DNA from: Alphaproteobacteria bacterium
GTDB lineage: Bacteria; Pseudomonadota; Alphaproteobacteria; Rickettsiales; UBA998
Assembly: GCA_021730835.1 (NCBI GenBank)
Contig: JAKFYP010000178.1
Coordinates: 1 to 5,397, forward strand
Direction of reading: 5' to 3'
Length of the DNA stretch: 5,397 nt
Every line of letters begins with the position of its first letter. Position 1 is the first letter of the stretch. Under the pieces are notes generated by a model that was given only the letters and a program-made list of their open reading frames with translations, searched no databases and had not been told where the DNA came from. This document shows positions 1 through 5,397 of the stretch, piece after piece. The position numbers were made by a program, and so were the translations under genes.

Positions 1-3000
1 CATCAACGAGCACTCCGGCGACGGTTATACGGCGGAACATTATGTGCCCGCCAATGCCATCGCCGCCCTTACCAATGCGCTCGATACCCAGACCGATACG
101 CTGCGTTTCACCCATCTGACCGCCGATAACGCAACCTTGTCACGGGTCGGAGATAATCTCGTGATCACCGATAACACCAATGGCGATACGGTCACCGTCA
201 TCAGCCATTTCGATCATGCGGAAACCGGCAATCTGTTTCTCGACAGCGGCAGCCCGGATCACACGATTGAGCAGATCACCTTTGCTGACGGCACGGCGAA
301 AACCACGGTGGAAATTCGTGGAGAAATCATCACGGCGCAACAGACTGACGGCCACGATTATATCGAAGGGACGAACGATAACGATCTGCTGCGCGGCAAA
401 AAGGGCAATGATACGCTGGTCGGCGGCGATGATGGCGATACCTATAAATACTATCTCGGCGACGGAAACGATATTATCCGCGACGTGCAGGAAGATTTTT
501 TCCTCGATTACGACGATAACCTTGTGCTCGGGCCGAATATCCGGCTCGACGAGGTGACGCTGACGCGTCAGGGAACAGATGGCGACGACTTGAAGATGAC
601 CTTTAAGGACGGCGGCAGTATCGTCATCGAGGATCAGTTCTGGAGCACCGTACTCGGTACGGCAGATTTCAACAGCATTGCGGTCGGCCTGTATGCGATC
701 ATCAATAACCCACTGATCCAGCTTGGTTCTGTCTCGCAACTGCCGCCGGGATTCGACAGTACCGGCTACACTAATTTGCCGGGCATCAGCATCACCGAAA
801 ACCCGCAGACCGGGGAGACCGTTATCACCTTTCCGGAGATTGATTATTCTTTCGTTTTGCCCGCGCTTGAAGATCCGGACGGGGATTTCGTCAGTGCCGA
901 TGATGGTGATTTTGAGGATTACGGCGTGTTGCCGACGCCCGATAACCGGATTGAATCGTTCATTTTCAATTCCGGCCATATTCTCTCGGCGGAAGAACTG
1001 CAACAGGTCTATCTTGAACGCCTCAATCGTGATGCAGGCGATGTCATTAAAGGTTTCCACCAGCAGGATACGCTGGCGGGCGGCAAGGGCAACGATACGC
1101 TGAGCGGCGGCAATGACGGCGATACGTATCGCTTCAATCTCGGCGATGGAAAGGACGTGATTGACGAGCAGCAGGAGAACATTTTGTTCAAGCGCAATGA
1201 CGTGGTGGAATTCGGCGAGGGCATCACGCCCGATATGCTGCGCCTGACCCGCCTTGACGCCGATAGCACGTCAGGGCAATACGAATTGCCGGATCTGAAA
1301 ATCTCCTTTGCCGGGTATAGCGACACCCTGACGATTAAAAACCAGTTCGATGCCGGGGTTCTTGGCTGGAGTAATTTTTTTACCGTTGAGGATCGTATCG
1401 AGAAATTCGTCTTTGCCGATGGTACGGTCTGGGGTGGCAATGAAATCGCACATAAGCTGCTGGAGCATACCAGCGGTGATGATGTGATTACCGGGTTCTT
1501 CAGTCGTGACGTATTGTACGGCGGGGCGGGCAATGATACGCTGCGCGGCGGTGATTCCGGCGATAGTTATATCTTCGGCTATGGTGACGGGCACGACGTG
1601 ATCGAAGATCATATGTTCAGTGTACTCGATAAGTCGAACGATGCCGTTTATTTCGGCGCAAGCATCACAAAAGGCAGCGTGGCGCTGGAGCGAGATGATA
1701 AAGACCTGATAATCACTCTGAAGGCGACGGGTGAAACCCTGACCGTCAAAGGACATTTCGATCCTATTGTTTTCGGCTATTCGGGTATTTTCTCACTTAA
1801 TGAAAATGTCGAGTTGTTCTACTTTCAGGACAACAGCGCTTGGTCGTGGCACGATATCCGGCTTATCTTGCAGGCGGGGACTCCCGGCGACGATGTGTTG
1901 CTTGGGGATTTCTCTCAGGATACGCTCGATGGCGGCACTGGCAACGACCGGCTGGAAGGCGATACCGAAGGCGATACCTATATTTTCTCGACCGGCTACG
2001 GTCATGACGTGATTTACGATCTCGACTGGGGGGTTGCCTCTACTCATACTGACCGCGTGATCTTCACCGGACTGGCTTCCGGCGCGGTTACTTTTACCAG
2101 ACCAGAAGGTACTGACGATGTGGTGGTTACCATCACGGCGACCGGAGAAACGCTGACTGTTGAGGAGCAAGTCAAAGTTTATAATGTGGGACTCCCCCCT
2201 TACCAGATAGAGGAATTCGTTTTCACCGACAGAACGCTCACCGCCAACCAGATAAAGCCCCTGCTGATTACGTATACCAGTGGCAACGACACTGTGACGG
2301 GAACATCGTGGAACGATACGATCAACGGAGGGGCAGGTAACGACCTCCTGCGGGGTGAAGAGGGCACGGATACATACTTGTTTGCCCGGGGTCAGGGTAA
2401 CGACACCATCTACGAATATGAAGAAGAAATTTTCAGGGCCGGTGATGACCGCATCCTGTTTACCGGCGATATTCTGCCATCGCAGGTGACGATCGGGCGT
2501 AACGGCAACCGTTTCGATCTGGTACTAAAGTTGAATACCGGAGAAACCTTGACGGTTCAGGATCACCACAAGATATTCAATATCGGGCTGCCCCCGCATG
2601 AAGTAGCTGCGGTAACGTTCGAGGCGGCGGCGTCCACGATCTGGGATACCGCTTATATCCGCTCGAAGCTACTGCAAAGCACGTCCGGTAACGACACGAT
2701 CACCGGCTTCTTTACCGCTGACACGATGAGCGGTGGAAAAGGTAACGATACGCTGGATGGCGGGGATGGAGCCGATACGTATATATTTAATCTCGGGGAT
2801 GGAAACGACGTCATTCAGGATACGCTCGACAATATCTTTTACAACGATCCTGACACGCTTCGTTTTGGCGCAAGCGTCACGCAGGCGATGATTGGCATTA
2901 CCCGCACCGGCGACGATATGAAAATCGCTTTCTCGGGCTATGCCGGGGATTCCGTCACCATTAAAAAATTCTTCTCCTCTCAGTATTACGAAATTGAATC

Positions 3001-5397
3001 CTTTAGTTTCAACGGAACCGCGACATGGGATCGTGATGCTATTATTGCCCGGCTGGTAGGTGCAACGTCAGGTGCGGACAGCATCACGGCGAGCGCCTAC
3101 AGCGACACGCTTTCCGGCGGGGCCGGAAACGATACGATCAACGGTGGCGCGGGCAACCAGACCCTGATTGGCGGCGACGGCAACGATACCTATATCTTCG
3201 CGCCGGGCGACGGGGTGAATACGATTCGGGAGAATCCCCTGACGGCTTCCACTTCCACGCAGGATACGATCCTGTTGTCTGGTGGCCTCACCTTTGCCGA
3301 TGTGAGTTTCAACCGCAGTAGGGACGATCTGGTTGTCAGCCGGATCAGCGGCACGGATAAAATCATCATTCATAACCATTTCCTTGGTAACACGCAGGCG
3401 GTGGAGAATGTTCGCGCAGGCAGCGTTACGAAAGCCATTTCGACGCTGATCAATACTACGACGAGCGGTAATGATTCGATCTTTGGCACGGTTGGAGATG
3501 AATTTTTATTTGGCGGCGGCGGCAACGACTACCTCAAGGATGAGTTCGACGGGCGCAATACCTTCGACGGCGGCGAGGGCAACGATACGCTGATCGGAGC
3601 CAACTGGGGGGATACTTATATTTTCGCTATTGGCTACGGACAGGATGTCGTTGATGAAATTCCCAACCATATTTCAAAACTGCTGGGCGATGTGATTGCG
3701 TTGGGAAACGGCATTGATCCCGAGGATGTGACCCTCAGCCGCAACGGGGATAAACTGGTGCTCTCACTGGCGAACGGGATTGATACCCTGACGGTGCTTC
3801 GGCAGTTTCATTCGCTCGAATATTACCAGATTGAAGAAATCCGCTTTGCCGACGGTACTATCTGGGGGCCGGAGGATATCTATCATATTCTGGTGCAACC
3901 CGGTAGCGGCGATGATTTACTTGAAGGGCAGAATAACCGCAGGGATACGATTGACGGTGCGGCCGGAAACGATACGATTGCCGGATATGACGATGCCGAC
4001 TTGCTGCTGGGCGGGGTCGGCGACGATAGTATTCGCGGTGATGAGGGTGGCTATTCTCCCGGAAAAGATACGCTTTACGGCGGCGAAGGCAATGATACTC
4101 TGGAAGGGTCTTACGAAAAGGATTTGCTTTACGGTGAATCCGGGGATGATCTGATCAATGGCGGTTCCGAGGATGATATACTGGATGGCGGCATCGGAGA
4201 CGATATGCTCATCGGCGGATCAGGTTACCGTGATACGTTTTATGGCGGTGCGGGTGATGACCATATTCTTGCGGAGGCCAACATTTATGGTTTTGGCCCG
4301 GTATATGCCGAAAAAATCGACGGAGGAAGCGGGGTTGATACCGTTGAACTGGGGTTGACGTTCCTCAATGTTACCGCCAATCTTGCCGCTCAGACATTTT
4401 CCACGCATTATAATGCTTTAACAGATACCAACGATCTGCTTTCCATTGAGAATATCATTACCTCGGATGGTGACGACACTGTTATTGGCACGTCGGGTGA
4501 CAATTATCTGTCAGCGGGAAAAGGCGATGATAGCATTACCGGGGGTGCTGGAAACGATACGATTTCTCCAGGCCCCGGCATTGACACGATTAGCGGCGGA
4601 TCGGGTATTGATATACTGGATATGGGCTATGCCACAACGGCTTTTTCCACCACCTTCAGTAGTGGCGTGCTGACTTTTTCGGGTGGTGGTAACAAATATT
4701 TTTCTTCTATCGAAGGGCTGATCGGCGGCAGCAAGAACGATACCGTCACCGGCAGCGGCGGCGATAATATGATTACGGGCGGCGGCGGAAACGACAGTAT
4801 CACCGCTGGAAGCGGTCACGATCTCGTCAATGGCGATGCCGGAAATGATTACCTGATTGGTAATGCGGGTAATGACACGCTTTCCGGCGGTGACGGGAAC
4901 GACACGATCAGCGGTAGCGACAATGACGACCTGCTGATTGGCGGTATCGGTACGGATTCGCTCCTCGGTGGTATCGGTAACGATGACCTGATCGGCGGGC
5001 TTGATAACGATAAGCTTAATGGTAACGAGGGATTGGATACGCTAAACGGCGGTGCGGGCGCAGATATCCTGACCGGCGGCAGCGGCGCAGATGTTTTCAG
5101 GTTTTCGGATAAAAGCGATTCTTCGGCAAGCGTTATCGACCAGATTGTTGATTTTGTAATCGGCGAAGACAGGATTGATTTGCGCGGGCTGGGGTTTTCC
5201 GCCATCACTACGAACAGCTCGACGCTGGAAGGCGAATTGCGGGTGGCCTATGCGAGCAGTTCCAATCGCACCTACGTTCGCAGCAACCAGTCTTCTTTCG
5301 AGTTTTACTTGAAGGGAAACTATACCACGATTCAGGCCAGCAGTTTTCTGCTCGATCCATCTGGTGGTCAAAATATTACCGGAACGATCGCCAACGA
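1..5397 (+). CDS. Giant RTX (haemolysin-type calcium-binding repeat) protein, internal fragment, open at both ends
   Basis: The first complete codon is at 2-4 and the frame has no stop through 5395, giving 1,798 residues (roughly 190 kDa, estimated). The start and stop lie outside the window, so no start codon or ribosome site can be chosen. The sequence is dominated by nonapeptides of the GGxGxDxUx type (for example GGAGNDTLR and GGDGNDTIS), which bind Ca2+ in turns and stack into parallel beta-rolls. Between them sit HCBP-related segments, and near the right end there is a serralysin-like C-terminal domain. I saw no cysteine codon in frame, no transmembrane stretch and no catalytic motif; Asp is very abundant. 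These traits are usual for type I secreted proteins, which fold outside the cell when calcium is present. Secretion genes (ABC transporter, membrane fusion protein, TolC-like channel) would be expected elsewhere and are not seen. The RTX family call is very secure. The biological role (adhesin, surface layer, toxin, or repeat region of an exoenzyme) cannot be decided from this part. Confidence 0.96.
2..343 (+). other. Tail of an upstream module with an HCBP-related segment (module 0, partial)
   Basis: Residues 1-31 (nt 2-94) are a non-repeat stretch containing SGDGYTAEHY, possibly a worn RTX cap. From about nt 95 the pattern matches the later HCBP-related segments: 'DTLRF', then 'LSRVGDNLVIT', then 'GDTVTVISHF', then the closing 'IEQITFADGT' near nt 268-303. 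The order of beta-strand-like pieces is the same as in modules 1-8, so the array continues to the left of the window. The exact left border cannot be seen. Confidence 0.75.
344..1030 (+). repeat. Composite module 1: RTX beta-roll + HCBP-related segment, with a large internal insert
   Basis: The RTX part (nt 344-484, residues 115-161) runs from TDGHDYIEG through GKKGNDTLVGG to the cap GDTYKYYLGDGNDIIRD. The HCBP-related part starts near nt 512 (DNLVLGPNI, then EVTLTRQG, then SIVIEDQFW ending at 643). It resumes at 941 with NRIESFIFNSGHILSAEELQ. Between these two halves lie about 99 residues with no counterpart in the other modules. Without them the module would be 130 residues, matching its neighbours. 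Confidence 0.85.
644..940 (+). other. Insert of about 99 residues splitting the HCBP-related segment of module 1
   Basis: Residues 215-313 have no nonapeptide repeats. The first part is fairly hydrophobic (around VGLYAIINNPLIQLG). The middle is proline-rich with strand-like pieces (LPPGF, ISITENPQTGETVITF). The last part is very acidic (EDPDGDFVSADDGDFEDYG). The reading frame is kept on both sides, so this is a true protein segment and not a broken gene. It could be a small inserted beta domain or a long surface loop. I do not recognise a family for it. The boundaries come from comparison with the seven other modules and may be off by several residues. Confidence 0.6.
1031..1468 (+). repeat. 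Composite module 2: RTX beta-roll + HCBP-related segment
   Basis: The RTX part (1031-1165) reads GDVIKGF, then GGKGNDTLSGG, then the cap GDTYRFNLGDGKDVID. The HCBP-related part (1199-1468) reads DVVEFGEGITPDMLRLTRL, then LKISFAGYSDTLTIKNQF, then the closing IEKFVFADGTVWGGNEI. The module is 146 residues, slightly long because of a polar loop (around SGQYELPD) and an extended stretch after NQF. The 'DxVxFGxGI..DML.LTR' opening is the clearest match in the window to the HCBP-related family, which is known from large RTX proteins. Confidence 0.87.
1469..1873 (+). repeat. Composite module 3: RTX beta-roll + HCBP-related segment
   Basis: The RTX part (1469-1609) has SGDDVITGFF, GGAGNDTLRGG and the cap GDSYIFGYGDGHDVIED. 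The HCBP-related part (1637-1873) has NDAVYFGASITKGSVALER, DLIITLKATGETLTVKGHF and the closing VELFYFQDNSAWSWHDI. The usual acidic 'FADGT' turn is changed to FQDNSAW. The opening SGxDxITGFF is shared with module 6 and FGASIT resembles its FGASVT, which suggests these two are close relatives within the array. Confidence 0.86.
1874..2269 (+). repeat. Composite module 4: RTX beta-roll + HCBP-related segment, 'GLPP' subtype
   Basis: The RTX part (1874-2020) has GDDVLLGDFSQDTLDGG, TGNDRLEGD and the cap GDTYIFSTGYGHDVIYD. The HCBP-related part (2048-2269) has DRVIFTGL, VVVTITATGETLTVEEQ, the marker VYNVGLPPYQIEEFVF and then TLTANQI. The GLPP element before the closing strand is found only here and in module 5. 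The module is 132 residues with no frame damage. Confidence 0.85.
2270..2677 (+). repeat. Composite module 5: RTX beta-roll + HCBP-related segment, 'GLPP' subtype
   Basis: The RTX part (2270-2416) has SGNDTVTGTSWNDTINGG, AGNDLLRGEEG and the cap TDTYLFARGQGNDTIYE. The HCBP-related part (2441-2677) has DDRILFTGDILPSQVTIG, LVLKLNTGETLTVQDH, the marker IFNIGLPPHEVAAVTF and STIWDTAYI. It pairs with module 4 through the 'TGETLTV' plus 'GLPP' signature. The closing motif has drifted: EAAASTIW replaces the usual FADGTxW. Confidence 0.84.
2678..3058 (+). repeat. Composite module 6: RTX beta-roll + HCBP-related segment
   Basis: The RTX part (2678-2821) has SGNDTITGFFTADTMSGG, KGNDTLDGGDG and the cap ADTYIFNLGDGNDVIQD, close to a family consensus. 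The HCBP-related part (2846-3058) has DTLRFGASVTQAMIGITR, MKIAFSGYAGDSVTIKKFF and the closing YEIESFSFNGTATWDRDAI. At 127 residues this is the shortest module of the eight. Confidence 0.87.
3059..3454 (+). repeat. Composite module 7: longer RTX beta-roll + degenerate HCBP-related segment
   Basis: The RTX part (3059-3232) is about one nonapeptide longer than in most modules: SGADSITAS, DTLSGGAGNDTINGG, AGNQTLIGGDG and the cap NDTYIFAPGDGVNTIRE. One repeat has Gln in place of the calcium-binding Asp (GNQTL, Gln codon at 3158-3160). The HCBP-related part (3260-3454) keeps DTILLSGGLTFADVSFNR and DKIIIHNHF. It lacks the closing 'IE.F.FADGT.W' strand, having VENVRAGSVTKAIST instead. It is still in frame and probably still folded, but it is the most diverged copy. 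Confidence 0.82.
3455..3898 (+). repeat. Composite module 8: irregular RTX beta-roll + HCBP-related segment (last of the array)
   Basis: The RTX part (3455-3658) is expanded and irregular: SGNDSIFGTVGDEFLFGG, then GGNDYLKDEFDGRNTFDGG, then EGNDTLIGANW and the cap GDTYIFAIGYGQDVVDE. The HCBP-related part (3686-3898) is close to consensus: GDVIALGNGIDPEDVTLSR, LVLSLANGIDTLTVLRQF, and YYQIEEIRFADGTIWGPEDI. The module is 148 residues. After it the HCBP-related segments stop and the gene changes to longer RTX runs. Confidence 0.86.
3899..4354 (+). repeat. Long RTX beta-roll block A, about a dozen imperfect nonapeptides
   Basis: Residues 1300-1451 read through units such as GAAGNDTIA, GGVGDDSIR, GGEGNDTLE, GESGDDLIN, GGIGDDMLI and GGAGDDHIL. 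Phase is broken by small additions (GGYSPGK near 4046-4066 and the YRD site near 4226-4234). Near the end there is a longer non-repeat loop (EANIYGFGPVYAEK), after which GGSGVDTVELG closes the block. In such units the Gly/Asn/Asp turns bind Ca2+ and the 'xUx' triplet forms a short beta-strand. The block probably forms one continuous roll with loops pushed outward. Confidence 0.88.
4355..4462 (+). other. Beta-rich linker 1 ending in a 'SIENI' motif between RTX blocks
   Basis: Residues 1452-1487 contain LNVTANLAAQTFST, then a polar turn, then DLLSIENIIT. The pattern 'DTV.L.....V..NL.......D.L.SIENI..S..DDT..GT' is a familiar join between RTX blocks in large secreted proteins. It likely forms extra beta-strands capping one roll and starting the next. 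No catalytic residues are evident. Confidence 0.65.
4463..4627 (+). repeat. RTX beta-roll block B, about six nonapeptides
   Basis: The units read DGDDTVI, GTSGDNYLS, AGKGDDSIT, GGAGNDTIS, PGPGIDTIS and GGSGIDILD, all in a 9-residue phase. One unit has two prolines in the calcium turn (PGPGID, about 4568-4585), and the last two have Ile in place of the usual Asn/Asp before the key Asp. Those turns may bind calcium more weakly. Confidence 0.86.
4628..4723 (+). other. Beta-rich linker 2 ending in a 'SIEGL' motif between RTX blocks
   Basis: Residues 1543-1574 contain TTFSSGVLTFSGGG and then YFSSIEGLI, followed at once by a new RTX run. It follows the same plan as linker 1 (strand, turn, strand, 'SIE' motif, RTX) with little sequence identity, so the two are probably the same structural element. 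It is rich in Ser, Thr and Phe and has no charged catalytic cluster. Confidence 0.62.
4724..5098 (+). repeat. RTX beta-roll block C, uninterrupted 27-bp-period nonapeptide run
   Basis: Thirteen nonapeptides fit 4724-5074 with no insertion or deletion (13 x 27 bp), and a fourteenth (GGSGADVF) leads into the next domain. Examples are GGGGNDSIT, GDAGNDYLI, GNAGNDTLS, GGDGNDTIS, GGIGNDDLI and GGAGADILT. This is the most regular roll in the window and should be its strongest calcium-binding part. The DNA copies differ at many synonymous and coding sites, so it is not a recent expansion. Confidence 0.92.
5084..5353 (+). other. Serralysin-type (peptidase M10) C-terminal-like domain
   Basis: Residues 1695-1784 start from the last RTX unit as GADVFRFSDKSDSSAS, continue with IDQIVDFVIGEDRIDLRGLG, and end with FEFYLKGNYTTIQASSFLL. 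This follows the family plan 'GADxFxF.....D.I.DF..GEDxIDL.......L.G...L...DFxL', seen after the RTX roll in serralysins and other type I substrates, where it packs against the roll and lies at or near the secretion signal. The protease domain itself is not in the window and nothing here suggests proteolysis. Unlike the usual case, the protein does not stop after the SSFLL end. Confidence 0.75.
5354..5397 (+). other. Continuation past the C-terminal-like domain, possible start of another RTX block (partial)
   Basis: After SSFLL the frame reads DPSGGQNITGTIAN plus the first two bases (GA) of a codon that must be Asp or Glu unless it is the stop TGA-type, which GA excludes. The 'NITGTxxND' pattern matches the openings of RTX blocks elsewhere in this gene, such as SGNDTVTGTSWND. 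I infer that at least one more RTX block follows. Only 44 bases are visible. Confidence 0.5.

Noticed and set aside
180..557. Short + strand frames at 180-557, 723-1103, 1767-2012, 3831-4154, 4158-4358 and 4446-4673
   Set aside because: They overlap the long RTX frame in another phase and encode basic, Arg/Met/Ile-rich sequence without family features. They are out-of-frame readings of the repeats.
140..1060. A 306-residue open frame on the - strand, the longest complete ORF in the window
   Set aside because: It lies wholly antisense to clear RTX/HCBP-related coding sequence, has no recognisable domain, and is kept open by the codon pattern of the repeats (GAT ACG, GGC and similar). Shorter - strand frames at 1271-1756, 1793-2170, 3068-3379 and 4511-4819 show the same kind of Ile/Val/Ala-rich pseudo-repeats for the same reason.
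1009..1533. A 174-residue Ser/Pro-rich - strand frame, and a similar one at 4849-5208
   Set aside because: The low-complexity Ser/Pro/Leu content is what the reverse complement of Gly/Asp/Asn-rich RTX codons gives in that frame. No domain or credible start context was seen.
344..3898. Regular spacing of similar DNA segments, considered as a CRISPR array or non-coding tandem repeat
   Set aside because: The similarity is at protein level, with synonymous changes between copies, periods near 27 bp and about 400 bp that keep the frame, and no identical direct repeats with unique spacers.
5084..5353. Peptidase M10 (serralysin) metalloprotease identity for the gene
   Set aside because: Only the C-terminal-like domain shared by many type I substrates is present. 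No HExxHxxGxxH zinc motif was seen in the translated frame, so protease activity cannot be assigned from this window.
1..5397. Promoters, terminators, tRNA/rRNA genes, insertion sequences or a new multi-gene system
   Set aside because: No intergenic space exists in the window and nothing in it resembles RNA genes, terminal inverted repeats or a transposase. With one gene visible there is no support for a multi-gene system.

Overview
The window lies entirely inside one very large protein-coding gene on the + strand. Reading codons from position 2, I find no stop to the end of the window: 1,798 complete codons plus two bases of the next. Neither the true start nor the stop is visible. The product is a giant, acidic, Asp/Gly/Thr-rich, apparently cysteine-free RTX protein (haemolysin-type Ca2+-binding repeats). 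Proteins of this kind are normally exported by a type I (ABC) secretion system and fold into calcium-bound beta-rolls outside the cell. This points to a Gram-negative bacterium, probably a proteobacterium with moderate to fairly high GC. I cannot name a species.

Layout: (1) 2-343 is the tail of a module that began upstream. (2) 344-3898 holds eight tandem composite modules. Each has a short RTX beta-roll ending in a 'GDTYIF..GDG.D.I.D'-type cap, followed by a strand-rich segment resembling the haemolysin-type calcium-binding-related (HCBP-related) domain. That segment usually closes with 'IE.F.FADGT.W'. The spacing is about 127-148 residues per module, except module 1, which carries an extra segment of about 99 residues (644-940). 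(3) 3899-4723 changes style: long RTX runs interrupted by two beta-rich linkers that end in 'SIENI' and 'SIEGL'. (4) 4724-5098 is a perfectly phased run of nonapeptides: 13 units of exactly 27 bp plus a fourteenth that leads into the next domain. (5) 5084-5353 resembles the serralysin-type (peptidase M10) C-terminal domain, often the last domain of a type I substrate. Here the frame stays open past it, into 'NITGTIAN', which looks like the start of another RTX block.

No catalytic domain, RNA gene, mobile element, CRISPR array, promoter or terminator can be supported. The ORFs on the other strand and in the other frames are shadows of the repeats. Any enzymatic, adhesive or toxic domain must lie outside the window. 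From what is visible, the safest description is a secreted modular RTX repeat protein, with a cell-surface, adhesive or biofilm-type role possible but unproven.
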